Below are positions 10,514 to 23,700 of a DNA stretch of 64,000 nt, piece after piece. The notes beneath the pieces were generated by a model. That model ran no database searches, was not told the DNA's origin, and was given only the letters and a program-made list of their open reading frames with translations. Origin of the DNA: Pisaster brevispinus (Eukaryota; Echinodermata; Asteroidea; Forcipulatida; Asteriidae); the NCBI GenBank assembly GCA_023634235.1, contig JAMKCF010000003.1:18012742-18076741 (forward strand), given 5' to 3'. Positions within the stretch are counted from its first letter, which is position 1. Every line of letters begins with the position of its first letter. The position numbers were made by a program, and so were the translations under genes.

Positions 10514-12391
10514 AGGATCCTTGATTCACTTTTTCTTTTTTTCTAATTCTTTAGATTTGAATCATGATTTCACTTATGAGGTACGAAATTCGTTTTGTCT
10601 TTGCGTGGAACAAATAGCCCAGTGGTTGGGAGATAGTTTGTGGTGGGTCTGGACCACGGTTCGAATCCCGGCAGTGTTCTTGATTCACTTTTTTCCTTTT
10701 TTCTGAGTCTAAAGATTTGAATCATGATTTCACTAATGAGGTAGGAATTTCGATTGTCTTTGCGTGGAACAGATAGCCCAGTGGTTGGGAGATAGTTTCT
10801 GGTGGATCGAGACCCCGATTCGAATCCCGGCAGTGTCCTTGATCTTCTTTTTCTTTTGTTCTGAGTCTAAGGATTTGAATCATGATTTCACTTATTACGT
10901 AGGAGTTTCGCTTGTCTTTGCGTGGAACACATAGCCCAGTGGTTGGGAGATAGTTTCTTTTGGATCGGGACCACGGTTCGAATCCCGACAAGGTCCTGAT
11001 TCACTTTTTCTTTTTTTCTGAGTCTAAAGATTTGAATCGTGATTTCACTTATGAGGTAGGAAATTCGCTGGTCTTTGCGTGGAACAGATAGCCCAGTTGT
11101 TGGGAGATAGTTTCTGGTGGATTGGGACCACGGTTCGAATCCCAAAGTCCTTGATTCTCTTTTTTTTTGACTGAGTCTAAAGATTTGAATCATGATTTCA
11201 CTTATGAGGTGAACATTTCGATTGCCTTTGCGTGGAACAGATAGTCCAGTGGTTTTGAGATAGTTTCTGGTGGATCGGGACCACTGTTCGAATCCCGACA
11301 AGTTCCTTGATTCACTTTTTATTTGTTCTGAGTCTAAAAAATTTGAATCATGATTTCACTTATGACGTTATAATTTCGCTTGTCTTTGCGTGAAACAGAT
11401 AGCCCAGTGTATGGGAGATAGTTTCTGGTAGATGGGGACCCCGGTTCGAATCCCGGCAGTGTCCTTCATCTTCTTTTTCTTTTTTTTCTGAGTGTAAGGA
11501 TTAGAATCATGATTTCACTTATGACGTTAGAATTTCGGTTGTCTTTGCGTGAAACAGATAGCCCAGTGGTTGGAAGATAATTTCTGGTGATCGGGACCAG
11601 AGTTCGAATCCCGGCAAAGTCCTTGATTCACTTTTTCTTTTTTCTGAGTCTAAAGATTTGAATCATGATTTCACTAATGAGGTAGGAATTTCGATTGTCT
11701 TTGCGTGGAACAGATAGCCCAGTGGTTGGGAGATAGTTTCTGGTGGATCGAGACCCCGGTTCGAATCCCGGCAGTGTCCTTGATCTTCTTTTTTGTTTTC
11801 TGAATCTAAGGATTATTATTTTTTTTCTGAGTCTAAGGATTTGAATCATGATTTCACTTATGACGTATGAATTTCGCTTGTATTTGCGTGGAACACATAG
11901 CCCAGTGGTTGGGAGAAAGTTTCTGGTGGATCGGGACCACGGTTCGAATCCCGACAAGGTCCTCGATCTTCTTTTTCTTTTTTTCTGAGTCTAAGGATTT
12001 GAATCAGGATTTCACTTATGACGTATGAATTTCGCTTGTCTTTGCGTGGAACAGATAGCCCAGTGGTTCGGAGATAGTTTCTCGTGGATCGGGACCACGT
12101 TTCAAATCCCGGCAGTGTCCTTGATTCACTTTTTCCTTTTTCAGAGTCTAAAGATTTGAATCATGATTTCACTTATGACGTATGAATTTCGCTTGTCTTT
12201 GCGTGGAACAGATAGCCCAGTAGTTTGGGAGATAGTTTCTGGTGGATCGGGACCCCGGTTCGAATCCCGGCAGTGTCCTTGATCTTCTTTTTCTTTTTTC
12301 TTAATCTTAGGATTATTTTTTCTTTTTTTCTGAGTCTAAGGATTTAAATCATGATTTCACTTATGACGTATGAATTTCGCTTGTCTTTGCG
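10291..12391 (+). repeat. 2101-bp tandem duplication, first unit
   Basis: The 2101-bp interval starting at TGGAACAGAT (10291) is followed directly by a second copy starting at 12392. It spans about 13 monomers and contains most of block A copy 3. The boundary lies between homologous monomers, so it can be placed only to within a few tens of bases. Confidence 0.87.
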
Positions 12392-12413
12392 TGGAACAGA
12401 TAGCCCAGTGGTT
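10501..12413 (+). repeat. HOR block A, copy 3 (truncated)
   Basis: It matches 6458-8370 at offset 4043, then switches abruptly within the A-box/D-loop region (AGTGGTTT followed by GGAG instead of GGGAG) to a monomer of the type at 10291. The switch inside homologous monomer sequence is what unequal crossing-over between misaligned repeats would leave. A small difference from copy 2 is GAGTCTAAAAAATTTG here versus GAGTCAAAAAAATTTG near 7290. Confidence 0.87.
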
Positions 12414-14515
12414 TGGAGATAGTTTCTGGTGGATCGGGACCCGGTTCGAATCCCGGCAGGGTCCTTGATTCACATGTTCTTTTTTCTAAGTCTTTAGATT
12501 TGAATCATGATTTCACTTATGAGGTAGGAATTTCGCTTGTCTTTGCGTGGAACAAATAGCCCAGTGGTTGGGAGATAGTTTGTTGTGGGTCGGGACCACG
12601 GTTCGAATCCCGGCAGGATCCTTGATTCACTTTTTCTTTTTTTCTAATTCTTTAGATTTGAATCATGATTTCACTTATGAGGTACGAAATTCGTTTTGTC
12701 TTTGCGTGGAACAAATAGCCCAGTGGTTGGGAGATAGTTTGTGGTGGGTCGGGACCACGGTTCGAATCCCGGCAGTGTTCTTGATTCACTTTTTTCCTTT
12801 TTTCTGAGTCTAAAGATTTGAATCATGATTTCACTAATGAGGTAGGAATTTCGATTGTCTTTGCGTGGAACAGATAGCCCAGTGGTTGGGAGATAGTTTC
12901 TGGTGGATCGAGACCCCGATTCGAATCCCGGCAGTGTCCTTGATCTTCTTTTTCTTTTGTTCTGAGTCTAAGGATTTGAATCATGATTTCACTTATTACG
13001 TAGGAGTTTCGCTTGTCTTTGCGTGGAACACATAGCCCAGTGGTTGGGAGATAGTTTCTTTTGGATCGGGACCACGGTTCGAATCCCGACAAGGTCCTGA
13101 TTCACTTTTTCTTTTTTTTGTGAGTCTAAAGATTTGAATCGTGATTTCACTTATGAGGTAGGAAATTCGCTGGTCTTTGCGTGGAACAGATAGCCCAGTT
13201 GTTGGGAGATAGTTTCTGGTGGATTGGGACCACGGTTCGAATCCCAAAGTCCTTGATTCTCTTTTTTTTTGACTGAGTCTAAAGATTTGAATCATGATTT
13301 CACTTATGAGGTGAACATTTCGATTGCCTTTGCGTGGAACAGATAGTCCAGTGGTTTTGAGATAGTTTCTGGTGGATCGGGACCACTGTTCGAATCCCGA
13401 CAAGTTCCTTGATTCACTTTTTATTTGTTCTGAGTCTAAAAAATTTGAATCATGATTTCACTTATGACGTTATAATTTCGCTTGTCTTTGCGTGAAACAG
13501 ATAGCCCAGTGTATGGGAGATAGTTTCTGGTAGATGGGGACCCCGGTTCGAATCCCGGCAGTGTCCTTCATCTTCTTTTTCTTTTTTTTCTGAGTGTAAG
13601 GATTAGAATCATGATTTCACTTATGACGTTAGAATTTCGGTTGTCTTTGCGTGAAACAGATAGCCCAGTGGTTGGAAGATAATTTCTGGTGATCGGGACC
13701 AGAGTTCGAATCCCGGCAAAGTCCTTGATTCACTTTTTCTTTTTTCTGAGTCTAAAGATTTGAATCATGATTTCACTAATGAGGTAGGAATTTCGATTGT
13801 CTTTGCGTGGAACAGATAGCCCAGTGGTTGGGAGATAGTTTCTGGTGGATCGAGACCCCGGTTCGAATCCCGGCAGTGTCCTTGATCTTCTTTTTTGTTT
13901 TCTGAATCTAAGGATTATTATTTTTTTTCTGAGTCTAAGGATTTGAATCATGATTTCACTTATGACGTATGAATTTCGCTTGTATTTGCGTGGAACACAT
14001 AGCCCAGTGGTTGGGAGAAAGTTTCTGGTGGATCGGGACCACGGTTCGAATCCCGACAAGGTCCTCGATCTTCTTTTTCTTTTTTTCTGAGTCTAAGGAT
14101 TTGAATCAGGATTTCACTTATGACGTATGAATTTCGCTTGTCTTTGCGTGGAACAGATAGCCCAGTGGTTCGGAGATAGTTTCTCGTGGATCGGGACCAC
14201 GTTTCAAATCCCGGCAGTGTCCTTGATTCACTTTTTCCTTTTTCAGAGTCTAAAGATTTGAATCATGATTTCACTTATGACGTATGAATTTCGCTTGTCT
14301 TTGCGTGGAACAGATAGCCCAGTAGTTTGGGAGATAGTTTCTGGTGGATCGGGACCCCGGTTCGAATCCCGGCAGTGTCCTTGATCTTCTTTTTCTTTTT
14401 TCTTAATCTTAGGATTATTTTTTCTTTTTTTCTGAGTCTAAGGATTTAAATCATGATTTCACTTATGACGTATGAATTTCGCTTGTCTTTGCGTGGAACA
14501 GATAGCCCAGTGGTT
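12392..14515 (+). repeat. 2101-bp tandem duplication, second unit
   Basis: This is the second unit of the duplication, at offset 2101 on its left and 2102 after a one-base insertion near 13110, where CTTTTTTTTGTGAG replaces CTTTTTTTCTGAG. From about 14515 the sequence continues like block A copy 2 (8370 onward) instead of repeating copy 3 again, so the block is a mosaic. Confidence 0.87.
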
Positions 14516-16657
14516 TGGGAGATAGTTTCTGGTGGATCGGGATCACGGTTCGAATCCCGACAAGGTCCTAGATTCACTTTTTCTTTTTTTCTGAGTTTAA
14601 AGATTTGAATCATGATTTCACTTGTGAGGTTGGAATTTCGCAAGTCTTTGCGTGGAACAGATAGCCCAGTGGTTTGGAGATAGTTTCTGGTGGATCGGGA
14701 CCACGGTTCGAATCCCGACAAGGTCCTTGATTCACTTTTTCTTTTTTCTGAGTCTAAAGATTTGAGTCATGATTTCACTAATGACGTATGAATTTCGCTT
14801 GTCCTTGCGTGGAACAGATGACCCAGTGGTTGGGAGACAGTTTCTTGTGGATCGGGACCCGGTTCGAATCCCGGCAGGGTCCTTGATTCACTTTTTCTTT
14901 TTTCTAAGTCTTTAGATTTGAATCATGATTTCACTTATGAGGTAGGAATTTCGCTTGTCTTTGCGTGGAACAGATAGCCCAGTGGTTTGGAGATAGTTTC
15001 TGGTGGATCGGGACCACGGTTCGAATCCCGACAAGGTCCTTGATTCACTTTTTCTTTTTTCTGAGTCTAAAGATTTGAGTCATGATTTCACTAATGACGT
15101 ATGAATTTCGCTTGTCCTTGCGTGGAACAGATGACCCAGTGGTTGGGAGACAGTTTCTTGTGGATCGGGACCCGGTTCGAATCCCGGCAGTGTTCTTGAT
15201 TCACTTTTTTCCTTTTTCTGAGTCTAAAGATTTGAATCATGATTTCACTTATGTGGTAGGAATTTCGCTTGTCTTTGTGTTGAACAGATAGGCCAGTGGT
15301 TGGGAGATAGTTTCTGGTGGATCGGGACCACGTTTCAAATCCCGGCAGTGTCCTTGATTCACGTTTTCCTTTTTCAGAGTCTAAAGATTTGAATCATGAT
15401 TTCACTAATGTGGTAGGAATTTCGCTTGTCTTTGCGTGGAACAGATAGCCCAGTGGTTGGGAGATAGTTTCTAGTGGATCGGGACCCCTGTTCGAATCCC
15501 GGCAGTGTCCTTGATTCACTTTTTCTTTGTTCTAAGTCTTTAGATTTGAATCATGATTTCACTTATGTGGTAGGAATTTCGCTTGTCTTTGTGTTGAACA
15601 GATAGCCCAGTGGTTGGGAGATAGTTTCTAGTGGATCGGGACCCCTGTTCGAATCCCGGCAGTGTCCTTGATCTTCTTTTTCTTTTTTCTGAATCTAAGG
15701 ATTATTATTTTTTTTCTGAGTCTAAGGATTTGAATCATGATTTCACTTATGACGTATGAATTTCGCTTGTATTTGCGTGGAACAAATAGCCCAGTGGTTG
15801 GGAGAAAGTTTCTGGTGGATCGGGACCACGGTTCGAATCCCGACAAGGTCCTCGATCTTCTTTTTCTTTTTTTCTGAGTCTAAGGATTTGAATCAGGACT
15901 TCACTTATGACGTATGAATTTCGCTTGTCTTTGCGTGGAACAGATAGCCCAGTGGTTGGGAGATAGTTTCTGGTGGATCGGGATCACGTTTAAATCCCGG
16001 CAGTGTCCTTAATTCACTTTTTCCTTTTTCAGAGTCTAAAGATTCGAATCATGATTTCACTTATGACGTATGAATTTCGCTTGTCTTTGCGTGGAACAGA
16101 TAGCCCAGTGGTTTGGGAGATAGTTTCTGGTGGATCGGGACCCCGGTTCGAATCCCGGCAGTGTCCTTGATGTTCTTTTTCTTTTTTCTGAATCTAAGGA
16201 TTATTTTTCTTTTTTTCTGAGTCTAAGGATTTGAATCATGATTTCACTTATGACGTATGAATTTCGCTTGTCTTTGCGTGGAACAGATAGCCCAGTGGTT
16301 TGGGAGATAGTTTCTGGTGGATCGGGACCACGGTTCGAATCCCGACAAGGTCCTAGATTCACTTTTTTTTTTCTGAGTTTAAAGATTTGAATCATGATTT
16401 CACTTATGAGGTAGGAATTTCGCTTGTGTTTGCGTGGAACAGATAGCCCAGTGGTTTGGAGATAGTTTCTGGTGGATCGGGACCCGGTTCGAATCCCGGC
16501 AGGGTCCTTGATTCACATGTTCTTTTTTCTAAGTCTTTAGATTTGAATCATGATTTCACTTATGAGGTAGGAATTTCGCTTGTCTTTGCGTGGAACAAAT
16601 AGCCCAGTGGTTGGGAGATAGTTTGTTGTGGGTCGGGACCACGGTTCGAATCCCGGC
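12602..16657 (+). repeat. HOR block A, extended copy 4 (4.06 kb)
   Basis: It aligns with 6458-10513 at an offset of 6144-6145. Its left part is also the second unit of the 2.1-kb tandem duplication. The right end switches at CCCGGCAG into a monomer ending TGTTCTTGATTC. Indels noted against the other copies are one or two bases, mostly in T runs. Confidence 0.87.
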
Positions 16658-19208
16658 AGTGTTCTTGATTCACTTTTTTCCTTTTTTTGAGTCTAAAGAT
16701 TTGAATCATGATTTCACTTATGTGGTAGGAATTTCGCTTGTCTTTGTGTTGAACAGATAGGCCAGTGGTTGGGAGATATTTTCTGGTGGATCGGGACCAC
16801 GTTTCAAATCCCGGCAGTGTCCTTGATTCACGTTTTCCTTTTTCAGAGTCTAAAGATTTGAATCATGATTTCACTAATGTGGTAGGAATTTCGCTTGTCT
16901 TTGCGTGGAACAGATAGCCCAGTGGTTGGGAGATAGTTTCTGGTGGATCGGGACCCCGGTTCGAATCCCGGCAGTGTCCTTGATCTTCTTTTTCTTTTTT
17001 CTGAATCTAAGGATTATTATTTTTTTTCTGAGTCTAAGGATTTGAATCATGATTTCACTTATGACGTATGAATTTCGCTTGTATTTGCGTGGAACACATA
17101 GCCCAGTGGTTGGGAGAAAGTTTCTGGTGGATCGGGACCACGGTTCGAATCCCGACAAGGTCCTCGATCTTCTTTTTCTTGTTTTCTGATTCTAAGGATT
17201 TGAATCAGGACTTATGACGTATGAATTTCGCTTGTCTTTGCGTGGAACAGATAGCCCAGTGGTTGGGAGATAGTTTCTGGTGGATCGGGACCACGTTTAA
17301 ATCCCGGCAGTGTCCTTGATTCACTTTTTCCTTTTTCAGAGTCTAAAGATTTGAATCATGATTTCACTTATGACGTATGAATTTTGCTCGTCTTTGCGTG
17401 GAACAGATAGCCCAGTGGTTTGGGAGATAGTTTCTGGTGGATCGGGACCCCGGTTCGAATCCCGGCAGTGTCCTTGATCTTCTTTTTCTTTTTCTGAATC
17501 TAAGGATTATTTTTCTTTTTTTCTGAGTCTAAGGATTTGAATCATGATTTCACTTATGACGTATGAATTTCGCTTGTCTTTGCGTGGAACAGATAGCCCA
17601 GTGGTTTGGGAGATAGTTTCTGGTGGATCGGGACCACGGTTCGAATCCCGACAAGGTCCTAGATTCACTTTTTCTTTTTTTCTGAGTTTAAAGATTTGAA
17701 TCATGATTTCACTTATGAGGTAGGAATTTCGCTTGTGTTTGCGTGGAACAGATAGCCCAGTGGTTTGGGAGATAGTTTCTGGTGGATAGGGACCACGGTT
17801 CGAATCCCGACAAGGTCCTTGATTCACTTTTTCTTTTTCTGAGTCTAAAGATTTGAGTCATGATTTCATTTATGACGTATGAATTTCGCTTGTCTTTGCG
17901 TGGAACAGATAGCCCAGTGGTTTGGAGATAGTTTCTGCTGGATCGGGACCCCGGTTCAAATCCCGGCAGTGTCCTTGATTCACTTTTTCCTTTTTCAGAG
18001 TCTAAAGATTTGAATCATGATTTCACATATGAGGTAGGAATTTCGCTTGTCTTTGCGTGGAACAGATAGCCCAGTGGTTGGGAGATAGTTTCTGGTGGAT
18101 CGGGACCCCGGTTCAAATCCCGGCAGTGTCTTTTTTTTTTTTTTCTTTTTTTCTGAGTCTAAGGATTTGAATCAGGATTTCACTTATGACGTATGAATTT
18201 CGCTTGTCTTTGCGTGGAACAGATAGCCCAGTGGTTGGGAGATAGTTTCTGGTGGATCGGGACCACGTTTCAAATCCCGGCAGTGTCCTTGATTCACTTT
18301 TTCCTTTTTCAGAGTCTAAAGATTTGAATCATGATTTCACTTATGACGTATGAATTTCGCTTGTCTTTGCGTGGAACAGATAGCCCAGTGGTTTGGGAGA
18401 TAGTTTCTGGTGGATCGGGACCCCGGTTCGAATCCCGGCAGTGTCCTTGATCTTCTTTTTCTTTTTCTGAATCTAAGGATTATTTTTCTTTTTTTCTGAG
18501 TCTAAGGATTTGAATCATGATTTCACTTATGACGTATGAATTTCGCTTGTCTTTGCGTGGAACAGATAGCCCAGTGGTTTGGGAGATAGTTTCTGGTGGA
18601 TCGGGACCACGGTTCGAATCCCGACAAGGTCCTAGATTCACTTTTTCTTTTTTTCTGAGTTTAAAGATTTGAATCATGATTTCACTTATGAGGTAGGAAT
18701 TTCGCTTGTGTTTGCGTGGAACAGATAGCCCAGTGGTTTGGGAGATAGTTTCTGGTGGATCGGGACCACGGTTCGAATCCCGACAAGGTCCTTGATTCAC
18801 TTTTTCTTTTTCTGAGTCTAAAGATTTGAGTCATGATTTCACTTATGACGTATGAATTTCGCTTGTCTTTGCGTGGAACAGATAGCCCAGTGGTTTGGAG
18901 ATAGTTTCTGCTGGATCGGGACCCCGGTTCAAATCCCGGCAGTGTCCTTGATTCACTTTTTCCTTTTTCAGAGTGTAAAGATTTGAATCATGATTTCACA
19001 TATGAGGTAGGAATTTCGCTTGTCTTTGCGTGGAACAGATAGCCCAGTGGTTGGGAGATAGTTTCTGGTGGATCGGGACCCCGGTTCAAATCCCGGCAGT
19101 GTCTTTTTTTTTTGTTTCTTTTTTTCTGAGTCTAAGGATTTGAATCAGGATTTCACTTATGACGTATGAATTTCGCTTGTCTTTGCGTGGAACAGATAGC
19201 CCAGTGGT
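15121..19208 (+). repeat. HOR block C, copy 1 (4.09 kb)
   Basis: These 4.09 kb align with 20921-25008 at offset 5800-5801. The left boundary lies at CGTGGAACAGATGACCC. The right boundary lies where this copy reads GGTTGGGAG and the other reads GGTTTGGGAG. The left part overlaps block A copy 4, so blocks A and C share monomers. It contains the monomers with a GTGTTGAACAG lead-in and several lengthened monomers. Confidence 0.88.
17315..18287 (+). repeat. 973-bp sub-repeat, unit 1
   Basis: It aligns with 18288-19260 at a constant offset of 973 bp, checked at several landmarks (17997/18970, 18121/19094, 18171/19144). It holds six monomers, one lengthened. Alignment continues to about 18422/19395 before diverging at CCCCGG versus CCACGG. 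The long T run near 18131 differs between units. Confidence 0.85.
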
Positions 19209-19260
19209 TGGGAGATAGTTTCTGGTGGATCGGGACCACGTTTCAAATCCCGGCAGTGTC
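18288..19260 (+). repeat. 973-bp sub-repeat, unit 2
   Basis: This is the second 973-bp unit. Its T run near 19104 is interrupted by a G. The same pair recurs inside the later block C copies: largely complete around 23116-25000, and altered around 30340-31970 by loss of one lengthened monomer. Confidence 0.85.
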
Positions 19261-19932
19261 CTTGATTCACTTTTTCCTTTTTCAGAGTCTAAAGATTTGA
19301 ATCATGATTTCACTTATGACGTATGAATTTCGCTTGTCTTTGCGTGGAACAGATAGCCCAGTGGTTTGGGAGATAGTTTCTGGTGGATCGGGACCACGGT
19401 TCGAGTCCCGACAAGGTCCTAGATTCACTTTTTCTTTTTTTCTGTGTTTAAAGATTTGAATCATGATTTCACTTATAATGTAGGAATTTCGCTTGTCTTT
19501 GCGTGGAACAGATAGCCCAGTGGTTTGGAGATAGTTTCTGGTGGATCGGGACCACGGTTCGAATCCACACAAGGTCCTTGATTCACTTTTTTCTTTTTTC
19601 TGAGTCTAAAGATTTGAGTCATGATTTCACTTATGACGTATGAATTTCGCTTGTATTTGCGTGGAACACATAGCCCAGTGGTTGGGAGATAGTTTCTGGT
19701 GGATCGGGACCCGGTTCGAATCCCGACAAGGTCCTAGATTCACTTGTTCTTTTTTTCTGAGTTTAAAGATTTGAATCATGATTTCACTTATGAGGTAGGA
19801 ATTTCGCTTGTCTTTGCGTGGAACAGATAGCCCAGTGGTTTGGAGATAGTTTCTGGTGGATCGGGACCACGGTTCGAATCCCGACAAGGTTCTTGATTCA
19901 CTTTTTCTTTTTTCTGAGTCTAAAGATTTGAG
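19145..19932 (+). repeat. 788-bp tandem duplication, unit 1 (five monomers)
   Basis: Starting at TCAGGATTTCAC, these 788 bp are followed immediately by a copy at 19933-20720. The unit equals five monomers (5 x 157.6). It includes a monomer with CACGTTTCAAATCC, one with GGTTCGAGTCC and one whose B box is followed by ACACAAGG. Confidence 0.9.
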
Positions 19933-20720
19933 TCAGGATTTCACTTATGACGTATGAATTTCGCTTGTCTTTGCGTGGAACAGATAGCCCAGTGGTTGGG
20001 AGATAGTTTCTGGTGGATCGGGACCACGTTTCAAATCCCGGCAGTGTCCTTGATTCACTTTTTCCTTTTTCAGAGTCTAAAGATTTGAATCATGATTTCA
20101 CTTATGACGTATGAATTTCGCTTGTCTTTGCGTGGAACAGATAGCCCAGTGGTTTGGGAGATAGTTTCTGGTGGATCGGGACCACGGTTCGAGTCCCGAC
20201 AAGGTCCTAGATTCACTTTTTCTTTTTTTCTGTGTTTAAAGATTTGAATCATGATTTCACTTATAATGTAGGAATTTCGCTTGTCTTTGCGTGGAACAGA
20301 TAGCCCAGTGGTTTGGAGATAGTTTCTGGTGGATCGGGACCACGGTTCGAATCCACACAAGGTCCTTGATTCACTTTTTTCTTTTTTCTGAGTCTAAAGA
20401 TTTGAGTCATGATTTCACTTATGACGTATGAATTTCGCTTGTATTTGCGTGGAACACATAGCCCAGTGGTTGGGAGATAGTTTCTGGTGGATCGGGACCC
20501 GGTTCGAATCCCGACAAGGTCCTAGATTCACTTGTTCTTTTTTTCTGAGTTTAAAGATTTGAATCATGATTTCACTTATGAGGTAGGAATTTCGCTTGTC
20601 TTTGCGTGGAACAGATAGCCCAGTGGTTTGGAGATAGTTTCTGGTGGATCGGGACCACGGTTCGAATCCCGACAAGGTTCTTGATTCACTTTTTCTTTTT
20701 TCTGAGTCTAAAGATTTGAG
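19933..20720 (+). repeat. 788-bp tandem duplication, unit 2
   Basis: It matches 19145-19932 at offset 788 with no difference noticed. From 20721 the sequence starts a third time (TCAGGATTTCAC) but after about 58 bp switches at GGTTTGGG to a downstream monomer of the same unit, so a third partial copy with a skipped monomer follows. Confidence 0.9.
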
Positions 20721-23700
20721 TCAGGATTTCACTTATGACGTATGAATTTCGCTTGTCTTTGCGTGGAACAGATAGCCCAGTGGTTTGGGAGATAGTTTCT
20801 GGTGGATCGGGACCACGGTTCGAGTCCCGACAAGGTCCTAGATTCACTTTTTCTTTTTTTCTGTGTTTAAAGATTTGAATCATGATTTCACTTATAATGT
20901 AGGAATTTCGCTTGTCTTTGCGTGGAACAGATGACCCAGTGGTTGGGAGACAGTTTCTTGTGGATCGGGACCCGGTTCGAATCCCGGCAGTGTTCTTGAT
21001 TCACTTTTTTCCTTTTTCTGAGTCTAAAGATTTGAATCATGATTTCACTTATGTGGTAGGAATTTCGCTTGTCTTTGTGTTGAACAGATAGGCCAGTGGT
21101 TGGGAGATAGTTTCTGGTGGATCGGGACCACGTTTCAAATCCCGGCAGTGTCCTTGATTCACGTTTTCCTTTTTCAGAGTCTAAAGATTTGAATCATGAT
21201 TTCACTAATGTGGTAGGAATTTCGCTTGTCTTTGCGTGGAACAGATAGCCCAGTGGTTGGGAGATAGTTTCTAGTGGATCGGGACCCCTGTTCGAATCCC
21301 GGCAGTGTCCTTGATTCACTTTTTCTTTGTTCTAAGTCTTTAGATTTGAATCATGATTTCACTTATGTGGTAGGAATTTCGCTTGTCTTTGTGTTGAACA
21401 GATAGCCCAGTGGTTGGGAGATAGTTTCTAGTGGATCGGGACCCCTGTTCGAATCCCGGCAGTGTCCTTGATCTTCTTTTTCTTTTTTCTGAATCTAAGG
21501 ATTATTATTTTTTTTCTGAGTCTAAGGATTTGAATCATGATTTCACTTATGACGTATGAATTTCGCTTGTATTTGCGTGGAACAAATAGCCCAGTGGTTG
21601 GGAGAAAGTTTCTGGTGGATCGGGACCACGGTTCGAATCCCGACAAGGTCCTCGATCTTCTTTTTCTTTTTTTCTGAGTCTAAGGATTTGAATCAGGACT
21701 TCACTTATGACGTATGAATTTCGCTTGTCTTTGCGTGGAACAGATAGCCCAGTGGTTGGGAGATAGTTTCTGGTGGATCGGGATCACGTTTAAATCCCGG
21801 CAGTGTCCTTAATTCACTTTTTCCTTTTTCAGAGTCTAAAGATTCGAATCATGATTTCACTTATGACGTATGAATTTCGCTTGTCTTTGCGTGGAACAGA
21901 TAGCCCAGTGGTTTGGGAGATAGTTTCTGGTGGATCGGGACCCCGGTTCGAATCCCGGCAGTGTCCTTGATGTTCTTTTTCTTTTTTCTGAATCTAAGGA
22001 TTATTTTTCTTTTTTTCTGAGTCTAAGGATTTGAATCATGATTTCACTTATGACGTATGAATTTCGCTTGTCTTTGCGTGGAACAGATAGCCCAGTGGTT
22101 TGGGAGATAGTTTCTGGTGGATCGGGACCACGGTTCGAATCCCGACAAGGTCCTAGATTCACTTTTTTTTTTTCTGAGTTTAAAGATTTGAATCATGATT
22201 TCACTTATGAGGTAGGAATTTCGCTTGTGTTTGCGTGGAACAGATAGCCCAGTGGTTTGGAGATAGTTTCTGGTGGATCGGGACCCGGTTCGAATCCCGG
22301 CAGGGTCCTTGATTCACATGTTCTTTTTTCTAAGTCTTTAGATTTGAATCATGATTTCACTTATGAGGTAGGAATTTCGCTTGTCTTTGCGTGGAACAAA
22401 TAGCCCAGTGGTTGGGAGATAGTTTGTTGTGGGTCGGGACCACGGTTCGAATCCCGGCAGTGTTCTTGATTCACTTTTTTCCTTTTTCTGAGTCTAAAGA
22501 TTTGAATCATGATTTCACTTATGTGGTAGGAATTTCGCTTGTCTTTGTGTTGAACAGATAGGCCAGTGGTTGGGAGATATTTTCTGGTGGATCGGGACCA
22601 CGTTTCAAATCCCGGCAGTGTCCTTGATTCACGTTTTCCTTTTTCAGAGTCTAAAGATTTGAATCATGATTTCACTAATGTGGTAGGAATTTCGCTTGTC
22701 TTTGCGTGGAACAGATAGCCCAGTGGTTGGGAGATAGTTTCTGGTGGATCGGGACCCCGGTTCGAATCCCGGCAGTGTCCTTGATCTTCTTTTTCTTTTT
22801 TCTGAATCTAAGGATTATTATTTTTTTTCTGAGTCTAAGGATTTGAATCATGATTTCACTTATGACGTATGAATTTCGCTTGTATTTGCGTGGAACACAT
22901 AGCCCAGTGGTTGGGAGAAAGTTTCTGGTGGATCGGGACCACGGTTCGAATCCCGACAAGGTCCTCGATCTTCTTTTTCTTGTTTTCTGATTCTAAGGAT
23001 TTGAATCAGGACTTATGACGTATGAATTTCGCTTGTCTTTGCGTGGAACAGATAGCCCAGTGGTTGGGAGATAGTTTCTGGTGGATCGGGACCACGTTTA
23101 AATCCCGGCAGTGTCCTTGATTCACTTTTTCCTTTTTCAGAGTCTAAAGATTTGAATCATGATTTCACTTATGACGTATGAATTTTGCTCGTCTTTGCGT
23201 GGAACAGATAGCCCAGTGGTTTGGGAGATAGTTTCTGGTGGATCGGGACCCCGGTTCGAATCCCGGCAGTGTCCTTGATCTTCTTTTTCTTTTTCTGAAT
23301 CTAAGGATTATTTTTCTTTTTTTCTGAGTCTAAGGATTTGAATCATGATTTCACTTATGACGTATGAATTTCGCTTGTCTTTGCGTGGAACAGATAGCCC
23401 AGTGGTTTGGGAGATAGTTTCTGGTGGATCGGGACCACGGTTCGAATCCCGACAAGGTCCTAGATTCACTTTTTCTTTTTTTCTGAGTTTAAAGATTTGA
23501 ATCATGATTTCACTTATGAGGTAGGAATTTCGCTTGTGTTTGCGTGGAACAGATAGCCCAGTGGTTTGGGAGATAGTTTCTGGTGGATAGGGACCACGGT
23601 TCGAATCCCGACAAGGTCCTTGATTCACTTTTTCTTTTTCTGAGTCTAAAGATTTGAGTCATGATTTCACTTATGACGTATGAATTTCGCTTGTCTTTGC

